A DNA stretch of 64,000 bases from Conus ventricosus (GCA_018398815.1 CM031596.1:59460966-59524965); one strand, 5' to 3'. Positions 1-12,179 are shown, numbered from the stretch's first letter. Translations and numbers: made by a program. Notes: generated by a model not told the origin, from the sequence alone.

Positions 1-509
1 TGTGACAACCAAACTATGCCAAAACCATTCTCTGTCAATATTTTCTTCATACAGGAGACCCAATTAAATTTTCCATTTTCATGTTGCAGCATGAGCATTT
101 CGTACGCCTGAGCACAGAGTCTGGTTATTGGTAGGTTTACTAATTTCAGCCAATATTTAACACATCTAACCCAAGTTATAATAAACAGAGGGTATCGCCC
201 ACTTTCGCCATAAACCATTTTATTTGATGCGTGCAAGGGTACGTGGATGATACGCTTTATCGCGTAGGTATGAACTTTTTCCATTTGGCTATTATCCAAC
301 ATACCCCAGACTTCTGATGCATATGTCAAAATAGGCTGTATCTGAGAATCGAATAATTTCCAAAATAAATTTACATCATTGCAGTTCAATTTTTTCATAG
401 TCCTCAGAATATCCATGACGCCTTTCTTTCCCTTTCTGTACATCTCAAACCAGCACTTGCTCAAGCTTAATTTTGTTGTGAAGAACATCCCAAGGTATTT
501 ATAGCTACT

Positions 510-515
<6 letters not shown>
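1..515 (-). mobile_element. non-LTR retrotransposon, C-terminal RT region, ORF open at window edge
   Basis: The minus strand has an unbroken frame from the (GA)n tract to base 1: YKYLGMFFTTKLSLSK, then NLFWKLFDSQIQPILTYASEVWG, SNKMVYGESGRYPL and ENGFGIVWL. This is the post-catalytic part of a LINE reverse transcriptase, with the widely seen YLG..F motif and QI.P.L.Y..E.WG stretch. The 5' side stops at (GA)n at about 515, so it is truncated there. The frame has no stops, suggesting a rather young copy that continues beyond the window. Confidence 0.85.
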
Positions 516-557
<42 letters not shown>

Positions 558-559
<2 letters not shown>

Positions 560-1814
560 GGGGGGGTGTTACGAAAGAAACCTATCATCTAACTGAAAAA
601 TGTTACTTGTGCATACGTCGTGCTATCTATCAATTATTTGGCACAATTACATTTAAATACATTCCAAAATCACAACAAATAAAGGCAAAGCAGTTAATCT
701 ATTAACTAAAGGTACAGTGCATAACATCAGCTCATCCAGTTGTTACAGTAATCCAAAGTAGCCTAATTCGTATATGTACAGCGATCTGTGAAAAGATATT
801 CCTAATAATCAGTATTTCCAGACATCGTCATTTTTATCTGTTACTTTCCACAGGATTCTGATACGGGGATACCACTTTTTAATTATTTCTGTGAATCACG
901 TTTCCATGCAGTACAGACATTCTTCAATTTCCTATTTGTTCTTTAATACATTCCAAAAGTATTAAGGGCTAGATGTGTGATCTTACTGATTTTACATTTA
1001 TATGCCAAATATTTTTAGCAAACAGGATAATTTTATCAAACCCTTCGTCTCTTTTTACTTGTTAATCATTACCAAACAATTCCAATTCCACATTAAACTT
1101 GACTTTAAACTGTTTTCACATTTTTCTCTTTTATTATTTTCTCTTGTTCGCTCCCGAAACTGTGAACATAAGCACAATGCCCTAAACATTGTTGTACTGA
1201 TTTTTTTGTCTGTCTCACATGACCATTTATCACTATTAGTTATGCCCATTTCCTTCAAAATACTATCAATGCTAATTGTGACAAGAAGGCTATGGCATAT
1301 TCTAATCTAAAGCCTTTTTTTGTTTTGTTTTATGTTTCTGGGTTGTTTTAAGTTCTTTTACCAGCTTATCGCAAATCCTAGCTTGCACTCCCACTGAGCA
1401 AATGAGCTTATATCAAATGCCATAAATTCTTCTCAGAGAACATTGTAGTAAACATTTGAACAAAATTACGTTTAGTATGACTTGTGAGCTTTTTTGCTTT
1501 CGTTTTTTTACATTCTCCATTCTTCATTATAATATGTTTTTCCATCAACAGATTTGTATTGACTTCACACATCCTTTATAGTCAAAATAATTTACATTGT
1601 TGCCATTTTCACACAAAAACTTTTGTGATCTAGGAAATTCTTTTTTCATCAGTAACGTTTCTTACAAAAAGAATTAGTTTGCTTCTGTAGTTTTCAAAAC
1701 TAGAAAAGAAAAAAGAAAAAGGTTTTCATTCAACGCCCATCTTGCGCCGATTTCAACCAAGATAAGTGATCGCTCATTCTTCATTTTCGTTGTCCTGAGT
1801 GTTGTTTCTCTTGC
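558..1814. other. intergenic, nothing recognised
   Basis: AT-rich sequence with no motif-bearing frame on either strand, apart from the hammerhead-like motif that follows at 1815. Confidence 0.6.
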
Positions 1815-1850
1815 CTGAAGAAGACCTATGAGGTCGAAACGCGTCGTGTT
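1815..1850 (+). ncRNA. hammerhead-ribozyme-like motif (Penelope-type repeat end), copy 1
   Basis: CTGAAGA (1815-1821) is followed by one extra A, a perfect hairpin GACCT-ATG-AGGTC (1823-1835) and GAAAC (1836-1840), then palindromic ACGCGT and C. This order (CUGANGA, stem II, GAAA, short stem III) is the hammerhead core known from Penelope-like retroelements. The extra A before stem II and a weak stem I are deviations. Activity is unproven. Confidence 0.4.
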
Positions 1851-2248
1851 TGGTCTTGTGATTCGTTTGTCCGCGTTGTTCGGTGAGTCATCGTTACCAA
1901 GTCTGAACATTATCGTTATTGAAACGCGGCTCTGCTAGGATCTCCTGAGAATTTTAGAACTTTATGCTTTTATTAAAATTTTGATAACACAATAAGACAT
2001 CTCTCTTCTGGTCGGTAGGAAGTGTCACCGGCACGCTCACTTTCATAGAGGTCATACAGAACATCTTTTCAGATAATGTACCGCCGTCAGTTTTTTTTTC
2101 CCATGCACAATAGATAGTAGCATCCTCTGATTGTTGCATGGAACTCTCAGAATTCTCAGTGTCTTCGTTCCTGATGGCCACTTTCCTAAACTGTGCAACA
2201 CCTGATGAAAGCTCAGACTAGTACTAGAATACCACAATATATAATACA

Positions 2249-2249
<1 letters not shown>

Positions 2250-2313
<64 letters not shown>

Positions 2314-2486
2314 AAAGAATAAAAACAACGGTTTTTTCATACCTTCAGGTTTATGTATATCTCAGACAAATTGTTCATCTTGCATTTTACCGTCTCCAGT
2401 GTTTACTATAGTTTATTTTACAAGGTGTAGAGCCCAGGACATAAAGATAGCATGATCTAAAAACAATATATATATAATAATACAGA

Positions 2487-2522
<36 letters not shown>

Positions 2523-3088
2523 TCATACGCACGTGCAGCGCGTGTCAGCCGGACAGCGGGTGTACATGCAGGGGTTTACTATACACGTCACAATGTTGCA
2601 GTTGATGGATGTTACCTGGAGAGGGGCTGCAAAATCTACACACACACACACACACACACACACCACACAGGCACGCACGCGCGCGCGCACCCGTGCGTAC
2701 ACACACACGCACGCACGCACGCACGCACGCACGCACACACACACGAAGCTCAACAGGTGAAACAGCACTGTGTTCTTCTTCCGTGGTCATCCTACTCGTT
2801 AGCAGGGTGAAGTCTGCAGGTGATTGTAAGCCTACATACTATCACGCAACAGACTTATAGGGCCTATAAACTATTGTAGCAGATAAAACAGCTCAGCTGT
2901 TACATTAGTAACGGGGAGTGGTAGGTGTAGTATGCATTATTGCAGCAGCAGCGAAAGGGGTTGCGATAGTACGTATCGTCGTCGTCGTCGTTGCCGTCGT
3001 CGTCCCTGTTGTATTCATTGTCGTTGCTGTAGTCGCAGTAGCAGCACACGTTGATGAGACAGAGTTAGTTCCTCCGCAGTTGTGTGTG

Positions 3089-3179
<91 letters not shown>

Positions 3180-3219
3180 AGTGCGTGCGTGCGCGTGTGT
3201 GTGCGTGTGTGTGTCTAAG

Positions 3220-3265
<46 letters not shown>

Positions 3266-3284
3266 TGCGTGCGCGCGCGCGTGT

Positions 3285-3356
<72 letters not shown>

Positions 3357-3417
3357 TATGTGTGTGCGTGTGTGTGTGTGTGTGTATGCGTGCGTGCGTG
3401 CGTGCGTGTGGTGTGTG

Positions 3418-3497
<80 letters not shown>

Positions 3498-3606
3498 TGT
3501 TCCTTTCCTTTAAAAAAGAAGTTAGCATTCTTTGCGTAATGTTTTCTTAAAATTGGCTTGAGTCTGTCGGTGTGTTTGTGCGTGCGTGCGTGCTGCGTGC
3601 GTGCGT

Positions 3607-3686
<80 letters not shown>

Positions 3687-3690
3687 GTGT

Positions 3691-3774
<84 letters not shown>

Positions 3775-3775
3775 T
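2250..3775. repeat. cluster of (TG/CA)n, (GCGT)n and (GA)n microsatellites
   Basis: (TG)n at 2250-2310, (GA)n at 2486-2521, (CA)n/(GCAC)n at 2639-2745, then very long compound (TG)n at 3083-3496 and 3607-3773 with short (GCGT) interruptions. A short (GTC)n stretch lies near 2977-3003. Open frames on both strands are Cys-Val or Thr-His repeats and are not genes. Confidence 0.97.
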
Positions 3776-4314
3776 GTGAAGTTCTCGGCATATAAAAACC
3801 AAAAAGCAATACAAGTGAACAGAAATGCATGCTTACTTTACAATGAATTAATAAATATATGAGAAAAAAAAAACTTTATCGAGAAACCATTCCATAAAGT
3901 GATTGACAACAAAACATGAAAACTGACCACAGGCAATGCCAAGGCAAAGCAACAAAAGAATGGTGGAGACTGCCATGGTGTGCTGTCTCTAGAGGCTCCA
4001 CAGTTGTCAGCCTGAAGTTGGCAAATGCCTTATCACCCGGGATTCGACCTTTTATCCACTCTCCGCTCCGCCTGTCGGCTTATCTCCTTCTCTTCCACCA
4101 TTTCATAATCAGCGTGCGTGACTTTCTCTTCTGGTGTTCTTCAAATGACTGTGTTCTACGTGGGAAGCCAAGTGACCGATTTTCTTGCGCCCTGTCGCAA
4201 CCTTTTCTGAGAAACAAACCAATTTTAGGCACGGCGATGGAATGAAGAGTCGTTTGCAACCTGGATCTCGGACAGAGCTACACGTAGTTGTTTTTTCAGC
4301 TGGATGAACAACGC

Positions 4315-4835
4315 TGTACCAGGATGAAAACAACACTGACCTGAACCTCACCAGAATGAACGACCTTAACCTAATCTACATCAGGATGGACAACACGGAA
4401 CTGAATCAAAACCATGATGAACAACAGTGAACCTTAACCACATCGGGATGGACAACACTGAACCTGAACCATATCAGGATGGACAACGCTAAACCTGAAC
4501 CACATCGAGGTGAACGACACTGACCCTAAACCACATCAAGATGAACGACACTGAACCTGAACCACTTCGAGATGAACGACACTGACCCTAAACCACACCC
4601 AGATGAACGACACTGACCCTAAACCACATCCAGATGAACGACACTGACCCTAAACCACATCCAGATGAACGACACTGACCCTAAACCACATCCAGATGAA
4701 CGACACTGACCCTAAACCACATCCAGATGAACGACACTGACCCTAAACCACATCCAGATGAACGACACTGACCCTAAACCACATCCAGATGAACGACACT
4801 GACCCTAAACCACATCCAGATGAACTACACCGGCT
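4315..4835. repeat. 31-bp minisatellite
   Basis: The unit AACGACACTGACCCTAAACC followed by ACATCCAGATG repeats about 16 times. The first ~8 units are diverged and the last ~8 almost identical, suggesting recent homogenisation at the 3' side. Non-coding. Confidence 0.95.
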
Positions 4836-4912
4836 CTGAACTATATTTGGAACCACGACAAAATTCTTCCAACACATGACGGTCTTGGACTTTCCCATTT
4901 GAATTAGTTTCA

Positions 4913-5127
4913 AAGGGGGGGGGGGGGGGGGGGGGAGAAGGGGGGGAGGAGGAGGGGGGAGGGAGTGGTGACTTCAGGCGAAAACGAAAACAAGAGCAAA
5001 AACAGAACTACTGGGCGCCAAACGAAAGAACAAACAAATTACAAAATGTAATTTAAAAATCTGGATAAAGAATCTGTATAAAGCCTTTCAGGTAGGGAAT
5101 TATTCTTTACCATCCAAATAAGCTCAT

Positions 5128-5208
<81 letters not shown>

Positions 5209-5218
5209 TGTGCGTGTG

Positions 5219-5270
<52 letters not shown>

Positions 5271-5291
5271 GCGTGCTGCGCGTGTGGTGTG

Positions 5292-5322
<31 letters not shown>

Positions 5323-5350
5323 TGTGTGTGTGTGTGGTGTGTGTGTTTTG
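4913..5350. repeat. poly-G, (CT)n and (TG/GCGT)n tracts
   Basis: Poly-G around 4914-4935 is followed by purine-rich sequence; (CT)n runs 5129-5208 and grades directly into (TG)n and (GCGT)n to about 5348. The unusual purity suggests active slippage. Confidence 0.95.
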
Positions 5351-6473
5351 TGAGCTTCTCGATGATGCTGTGTTTTCTGTCATTGTGTCCCGATTCAAAA
5401 CTGCTAAACTTTCCTTCAGAAAGCTATAGTACATGTCTCAGTCAAAGATGTCTGATAACAATTTGTCATCCCAAATTCCATACATTTACCGCCCAATTTT
5501 GTTACTTCATTCCTATCGTCATTTTTCAAATCAGAATTAGAGAAAGGATCAAACTGAAAACTGGCACTGGTTGCTAACATCTCACTCCTGATGCTATGCA
5601 TTTCACCGTTGTCACACGAAGATCATTCTGAAAATTGGCACACCTTCGTCCTGATAAGCGGAAAGCAGGTGCAGTGTTCGTAATACCAGCATTACACACA
5701 GAGAAAATGTACCATCTTTGTAACAGTGCTTCAATCTGTACGTATGTCTAAATAGTATGGGTACTAACCTTCAGTGTGAAAACATACTGTACTTGCAAGC
5801 ATAGTTGAGTTGAATTAGTTTTTGATAAATTGGTGTGATTTATATCACTGCTCAACGCATTCAGCTCTCACTTCTGGGTAGGAAAATATGAAGTTTTTTT
5901 TCCGGCGATATAATTTCGATTTATTTTTCTAATTCAAAAGAAAAACACGAGAGGTAAAGGTATTAATAGATATCAGTGACTGGATTGATCGGACTCTTTT
6001 CGCAAAATTAAGATCTTATTTCAAATTAATTTCTTGTACTAAGAAATGTTTCCTCTCAAAATATATTTTCCAGCACAGTATTTTCGATAGTCAAGCGGCA
6101 ATACCCCGCTTCTTTATAAATTCCCAAAGCTGACACGTGAAAACGAACGCCGAGAGAAAGCTTACATGTCTTGCAATCCACGTTTTGTAGCTTGTGAAGT
6201 AAGTTTTGTGGTGCACTGAAGAATACTCCTCGACCGTAAGTTAGCCTTGGGCGCACAAGTGCAGCTGAGACAGATATGAGTACTTCTGTATAATGTTCGC
6301 GATACTGTTCTCACACAATGTTTATGAACTTTGAACTTTTTCTTGCTTTGTTTTTAATGTAGTCAATACGGATATTCCAGAGAAGTTTTGATGTTAAGAA
6401 AATTATCCAACATTTAGTGAGCTGTGTGCATTTTTTAACTGTACCGTCCGCAGTGAACTGACAGGACGTTTTT
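5351..6473. other. intergenic, nothing recognised
   Basis: AT-rich single-copy-looking sequence; short frames carry no recognisable domain. It abuts the left end of the HINE-type element. Confidence 0.6.
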
Positions 6474-6530
6474 GTACTCCCAGTTCTTAAAGAACAGGGA
6501 GTACTTTAGAATGGGAACGAAGAAATGCTG

Positions 6531-6589
<59 letters not shown>

Positions 6590-8255
6590 GTGTCCGTGGT
6601 CAAAATGTGTTCCACTCGCTCCAGACAAAACTACTGGGTCGATCTTTCTGAAAATTTGCAGGTATGTTCATTATGGGTCAAGGATGATGCCCGACGTTTT
6701 AGTTTACCGTTACATCCGTCACTAACGGCTGTAACGGCCTGTAACGCTTTTTCTTCTTTATGGAATATCTCAGAAAGTACTTGACCGATGTTTCTGAAAA
6801 TTTGTAGGTATGTTCATTATGGGTCACGAATAATGCCCGATGTTTTAGTTTACCGTTATAACCGTTACTAACGGCTGTAACGGTTTTTCTTCTTTATGGA
6901 ATATCTCAGAAAGTACTTGGCCGACCTTTATGAAAATTAGCAGGTATGTCCATTATGGGTCACGGATGATGCCTGATGTTTTAGTTTGCCCCGTTATAGC
7001 CGTTACTAACGGTTGTAACGGCCTGTAACGGTTTTTCTCTTTATGGAATATCTCAGAAAGTACTTGGCCAATTTATAAGCGGTTTGGATGATCTTGTGAC
7101 AAATCGGATCCTCTGTCCAAGAAGAAAAAGAAACACCCGAAGGTGCTGGGGAGGACCCAGAGAAGCACTGTCTTCGCCTGCCTTTAGAACAGCCCTGTAC
7201 CACCCTTGGAGGCCTGCGCTGTGTTGACGATGGGTACAGGCACGCACAGGACACTCCATTAAGATATCAAGGGACATAACTGCTCCTGAACAGAGGTAAA
7301 TTAGACTACAGGATGCAACTCATAACAGCCTTAAAGTAGCATCCCCATGGGTGTACCAGCCCGTATTTCATGACTGCAGAGCCCACCGGCGAAAAACACC
7401 ACCCTCCAGCTGCCGAGCACAGCTGTAAGTGATGTAATGCTGAAAATGGATTAAACAACCGTTAAAAACCGTTATTCTGCCGTTATTTCTTATATATAGG
7501 TGGATTTTAATGAAATTTGGTATATAGAAAGGTTATCACACACAAATGGCACTTCTATATAGTGTTTTAAAATTTGATCGTTAAAACCCGTTATTCTGTA
7601 CATATTGTCCGATTTGGATGAAATTTGATATGTACACAGGCTTTAGCCCAGTGAGGACTAAAATGCCGGTTTCAAAAGTGCATATCGGTTATATAACCGT
7701 TAAACCGTTATTTTGCCGCTATTTTTATATATTGGTGGGTTTTAATGAAATTTTGTATATAGAAAGGTTATCACACACAAATGGCACTTCCATGTAGTGT
7801 TTCAAAATCTGGCCGTTAAAAACCGTTATTCTTTGACATATTGTCCGATTTGGATGAAATTTGGTATGTACACAGGCTTTAGCCCAGTGAGGACTAAAAT
7901 ACCGGTTTCAAAAGTGTATATCGGTTATATAACCGATAAACCGTTATTTTGCCGTTATTTTTTTTATATATTGGTGGATTTTAATGCAATTTTGTATATA
8001 GAAAGGTCATCACACACAAATGGCACTTCCATGCAGTGTTTCAAAAATCTGACCGTTAAAAACCGTTATTCTTGACATATTGTCCGATGTGGATGAAATT
8101 TGGTATGTACACAGGCTTTAGCCCAGTGAGGACTAAAATACCAGTTTCAAAAGTTGAAACAGTTATTTTGCCTTTATTTCTTATCTCACAAAGCACTTGG
8201 CCGATTTATAAGCGGTTTGGAAAACTGGGAGTACGTTTATATGCTTCGCATCTTG
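6474..8255 (+). mobile_element. Helentron-associated (HINE-type, DINE-1/pearl-like) non-autonomous element, copy 1
   Basis: The left end GTACTCCCAGTT (6474-6485) sits in a near-palindrome. An inverted copy AACTGGGAGTAC lies at 8223-8234, inset from the right end, followed by a small terminal hairpin ATGC-TTC-GCAT (8241-8251) and T-rich flank. Inside are a (TG)n tract, an array of about 140-150-bp units (keyed by AATATCTCAGAAAGTACTTGG, written here as separate words AATATCTCAG and AAAGTACTTGG) and an array of about 238-bp units. Asymmetric short inverted repeats, a 3' hairpin, T-rich flanks and a tandem-repeat core are the published hallmarks of Helentron-derived elements. It codes for nothing. 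It shares structure and sequence with 55669-56839. Confidence 0.65.
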
Positions 8256-8908
8256 TTTTTTTCTTTTTATCAGGATCGTATTCTGAATTGAAAAGCATAA
8301 CACTAGTCTTTTCAACAGACAATGTAAGGTCATTTTCAGTTATAAACGAGCTAATTTTGTCAAGTTCTCGATAAGAAATCTGCTTTGCCCTTCAATGCCC
8401 TAACTGGAGTTGTCCTTTCCATCATTACTTTCACCCGTAAGCAAATGCCGGCCGCGTAGTGAACTACAATGTACTGTGTCTTTTGACAAACCTTTTGGAA
8501 TGTCAGCCATTAATTCTGTTGAATGAAACTGGAGCAGTTACTGAACCTCTAGGCAGTCCCACTCGAAAGGTCTGACATCCAGAGACCTATTTCCTATTCT
8601 TGTTTGAATTGATCTTTGTGAGGGAAAGTTCTAGATGAGATAAAACATATGGTCTGATAGGCTGATATGTATTTGAATCTGTGTATGAGTCAGCTGTGCC
8701 ATACTTAATCGTTAGCCTTGTTGATTCTGCTTGTCTCATCAACCTTCTGATGAATCGGTGGATGACAGTTGTGATTTGTCTTTGGACGTTTTTTCTCTTT
8801 TTACATCTAGCGATTGGACGGTCAGAACTGCATACAATGTTTTGCGACATGCTGCACGAAAAGATGAAATGATGATGATTTGTTGCAATGGAGCGAGCAT
8901 TCCACTCG

Positions 8909-8909
8909 A

Positions 8910-8982
<73 letters not shown>

Positions 8983-9090
8983 CCCATCCATCCATCCATC
9001 CATCCACCTATCTATCTATCTATCTATATATCTATCTATCTATCTATATCTATCTATCTATGTATCTATCTATCTATTGATCTATCTATG
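8909..9090. repeat. (TCTA)n / (TCCA)n microsatellite
   Basis: About 40 tetranucleotide units, TCTA with an internal block of CATC at 8983-9008. Frames through it encode Ile-Tyr-Leu-Ser repeats. Confidence 0.97.
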
Positions 9091-9103
9091 TCCTATGTTC
9101 TGA

Positions 9104-9165
9104 CTAAAGAAGACCGAATAGGTCGAAACGCAATGTGTTTGTTTTTGTAATTTGTTTTTCCTTTC
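9104..9165 (+). ncRNA. hammerhead-like motif, copy 2 (mutated core)
   Basis: CTAAAGA, A, then stem GACC-GAATA-GGTC (9112-9124) and GAAAC. The invariant G of CUGA is A here, which should kill cleavage. It shares the downstream GTGTTTGTTTTTGTAATTTG stretch with copy 3, so the two belong to one repeat family. Confidence 0.4.
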
Positions 9166-9169
9166 GTTT

Positions 9170-10050
9170 GACGCCCAGTAATTCAGTTTCTGCTCTACAC
9201 AATGCAGAAATTCATCAGATCAATGCATTCCAGTGAACTCTGTATGCACCGCTTCAAAGACAGGTTTATGATCTACTAATATGCTAGCTGGACTTGAGGA
9301 TCCTTCGGCCCAGTATATACAGCACAGGTAATCAATACACTTAGGTTAAACACATGGAACATAAAATCTTCTCCTGCTGTTAGATGTTTATGTCTGGAAA
9401 CAATTTTGTCCATCATATACTACTGGACTACTCAATTTTAACAAGGCGATACAAATGAAACGGCATATACTGCAGAATTTTGAAAGCATTGACCATATAA
9501 ATGACACATGTGTTACGGACATCGCATACGTTATTGCCCAGTCAGAGATTTGTCAGACAACTGATTTTTTTAAAACTCTCTTCAGAAATATTCTTTGTGG
9601 AGTGTCTAGATTCTAAACACGTGCAGGAGATATGTGAGGGAAAATGACCAGAGAGTATGTTTGACATTCTCAGTTACCTCCGTTGCTTTCTACTATTGTC
9701 TAGTATCATCGATGTTGAACAGACGTTTAAATAACCACTGAACTGAGGATCGTGAGGCTGAGGCTGAAGCGTATTTGGGAGAAACGGAGCTGGGAGATAG
9801 ATCTGTCTGATTCTTTCAGAACTTGGGCTTCCCATGTCCGGGCAGTAGTTCTGACCACAGCTGTGGTACCCGCTGAGATCATCATTAGTGACGGTACTGG
9901 GGTGTCTACGGTTGGTGAAAAACTCAAACATTCTAGCTGTTTGCAATGTGACATTTTCTTGCGCCAGCGGAGAAATTCAGAGTAGAGAACGCCGTATTTG
10001 TGGATGGATGGTAGGAAGACGTGTAACTGTTTTTGTTGCTTTAAATCTGT
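9170..10050. other. intergenic, nothing recognised
   Basis: No conserved frame. A frame at 9674-9946 on the minus strand has no recognisable motif. Confidence 0.55.
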
Positions 10051-10062
10051 TATTTATCCTGC

Positions 10063-10125
10063 CTAAAGAGAACCAACAGGTCAAAACGCGTTGTGACTGT
10101 TTTTGTAATTTGGTTGTTCCTTTGT
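10063..10125 (+). ncRNA. hammerhead-like motif, copy 3 (mutated core)
   Basis: CTAAAGA, then GAACC-AACA-GGTC and AAAAC GCGTTGTG, followed by TGTTTTTGTAATTTGGTTG. Both the CUGA and the GAAA boxes carry substitutions, so it is a decayed relative of the copy at 1815. Confidence 0.38.
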
Positions 10126-10237
10126 ATAGCGGTCTAACAATTTTTTTTCCTGCCAAGACCAAAAAGTCAAGGCTCACTTCTTTAGTTTTTGTTACGTACA
10201 TTTGATGGTTCAGTAGGCTTACTTCAGCATTTGTTTT

Positions 10238-11353
10238 TATATTTCAGCTTCTGCCGACAGTCACTAACTTTGAAACTGAAACAAGCAACAACAAAAAAGG
10301 GGGGAAAAGAAGATCAAGTGGAGGAAAATAAAACAGCAAAGTATGAAAAACAAGTAAGAAGAAGAAAAAATGGAAAAAGAAAGAGAAATGGAGATGCGGG
10401 GTATCGATCCCCGTACCTCTCACATGCTAAGCGAGCGCTCTACCACTTGAGCTACATCCCCACCTGTACAAATGTGTGAAAAACTATTATATGTATCTTT
10501 TTAATTTCAATCGGGCGAAACCATTGTAGAAAAAAAGAAGTAATAACAGTCAACAGAAAAAAATACATGTAATCAACAATGGTTATTTCTTTCTTTACTT
10601 TGCATTTGCATTTCAGCATTTCAAATCATGTACAGTACCAGCAGAAGGTTATAAAACCAAAAGTGTAATTTAGCGCAATTTGAGAATCTAACCAATTTGC
10701 AACTTAGAAATATTTAAGAACATGTTGTTTTGATTCGAGCCGGAGTGCAATTGTTTGGTGAGTTTTCGTACGTGTTCGGTATGACAGAAAAGCTTTAAGA
10801 CAGCGTGACTGTGAGCGTGACCCCATTTACCAATTTAGACGTGTTGTTGCATTGTGTTTAGAAAGAAGTAACTGTTTAGTATAAATTTACGTCAGATCAT
10901 GTGTAGAATCGACTCGCGCGACCGAGTGATTCACTTGCCTCGTCAGTTTACGGTCAGTTGGTTCATTGGAAGTACTAAAGGGAGAGCTCGATTGCAGAAA
11001 CATAAGCAGGTCTTCAGAGAATAATCTTACGTGAATGAAAGACATGCCCCTAAAAGGTTTCGCTAGGACGTAAAACTCAACCATTCACGAATGATTTTCT
11101 GCTGTCAAGCTCACCCCGGCTCATTAGGCGATTTTGTGGGTGGGGAAGGGTGGATGGGGCAGAGGGAGAGTGGGGCGATGGTTTCAGTGGCTTATCAATA
11201 TGGTAGCCAATTGGGAAACTGGCTGAGAAAGAAAAAGAGCCAGGAAAGGAACAAAAACAGTGAGAAAGTAACCAGACTGATCCCTGCAACATGTTAATCC
11301 AGATTCAGTATGGAACCATGTTAATAATCCCCATTTTGCAACCAAGAGATAGC
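10238..11353. repeat. 1.1-kb direct repeat, left copy (contains tRNA-Ala)
   Basis: Matches 12945-14054 nearly base for base, with scattered single-base and short indel differences. It contains tRNA-Ala copy 1. It starts at TATATTTCAGCTTCTGCC and ends at GAGATAGC, where LINE sequence begins abruptly. Confidence 0.93.
10389..10461 (-). tRNA. tRNA-Ala (anticodon AGC), copy 1
   Basis: The minus strand folds into a full cloverleaf of 73 nt. The acceptor GGGGATG pairs with CATCTCC and is followed by discriminator A. A-box TAGCTCAAGTGG; anticodon stem CTCGC/GTGAG with loop TTAGCAT giving AGC; T-arm CGGGG-ATCGATA-CCCCG, which carries the B-box. The D-loop seems to hold one extra A compared with the usual form. 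Downstream on the minus strand is T-rich sequence with a TTTTT run, a Pol III terminator. Charges alanine in the cytosol. No intron. Confidence 0.95.
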
Positions 11354-12098
11354 GAGCATTGTTCCCTTATTCAAAAAGGGTGACAAAACAAAAGCAGAGA
11401 ACTATAGACCTGTATCTCTTACATCCATATCAGCTAAACTACTTGAACACATAATATATAGTAGCATAATGGACCATCTTGACAAATATGACTTCTTAAA
11501 TAATTCCCAGCATGGTTTTAGACAGCGAAGGAGTTGTGAGACTCAACTTATAACAACTCTCAATGATTTTAGTAACTGTTTAAATAACAGACAGCAAATA
11601 GATGCAATTTTATTAGACTTTTCTAAAGCCTTTGATAAGGTTGACCATGAGGGCCTGCTGCTTAAATTAGAACACATTGGCATTGACGGTTCTTTGCTAA
11701 AATGGGCTAGATCATTCCTCGTTGGGAGAACGCAGAAAGTTGTTGTGGAAGGTCGTCATCCCATTGTAAACCAGTCTTGTCAGGTGTACCACAGGAACTG
11801 TTCTGGGGCCCTTGTTTTTCTTAATTTATATAAATGACATAAGTAGAAATCTCTCTCCTGGAACTACTACTAAAGGCTTGTTGGCAGATGACAGTTAGTA
11901 TTAGAACATCCGAACAAGAAGTACTCGCAATTTTAACAAACCCTAAAACGTTTACAGATTGGAAAGAACTTGGAAAAGGAATTTCACCCCAAAGTGCCAA
12001 GTGTTCGTAATATGTAACAAAAGCTCACCATTAGATCAGATATTCTATCCATAATACTATTCTTAAAGAAAATAATGCTGCAAAATATTAGGGATATA
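11354..12098 (+). mobile_element. CR1-like LINE fragment (RT domain), truncated both ends
   Basis: Encodes SIVPLFKKGDK, ENYRPVSLTS, HGFRQRRSCETQL and LLDFSKAFDKVDHEG (RT motif A). It then decays through a VYHR frameshift where GVPQG should be. It is a near-identical relative of the longer copy at 46651-48560. Both ends are abrupt: the left one abuts the tRNA-bearing direct repeat, the right one a second LINE in the opposite orientation. Confidence 0.85.
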
Positions 12099-12179
12099 AA
12101 AGCGACTAAATGAAAAAACATAATTTGATGCAGAAGAAAAATCAGCTTAAACACCCCATGATCCCAAAAATAAAGATTC

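Noticed and set aside
2905..3862. Many long open frames (Cys-Val and Thr-His repeats) on both strands
   Set aside because: They are translations of (TG/CA)n microsatellites, which have no stops in some frames. They are not genes.
4030..4100. B-box-like GGTCGAATCCC on the minus strand (possible tRNA or SINE)
   Set aside because: It lacks the second T of the B-box and no matching A-box or cloverleaf could be built.
4315..4835. Regular repeats that might suggest a CRISPR array
   Set aside because: Units are head to tail without unique spacers and the genome is eukaryotic; this is a minisatellite.
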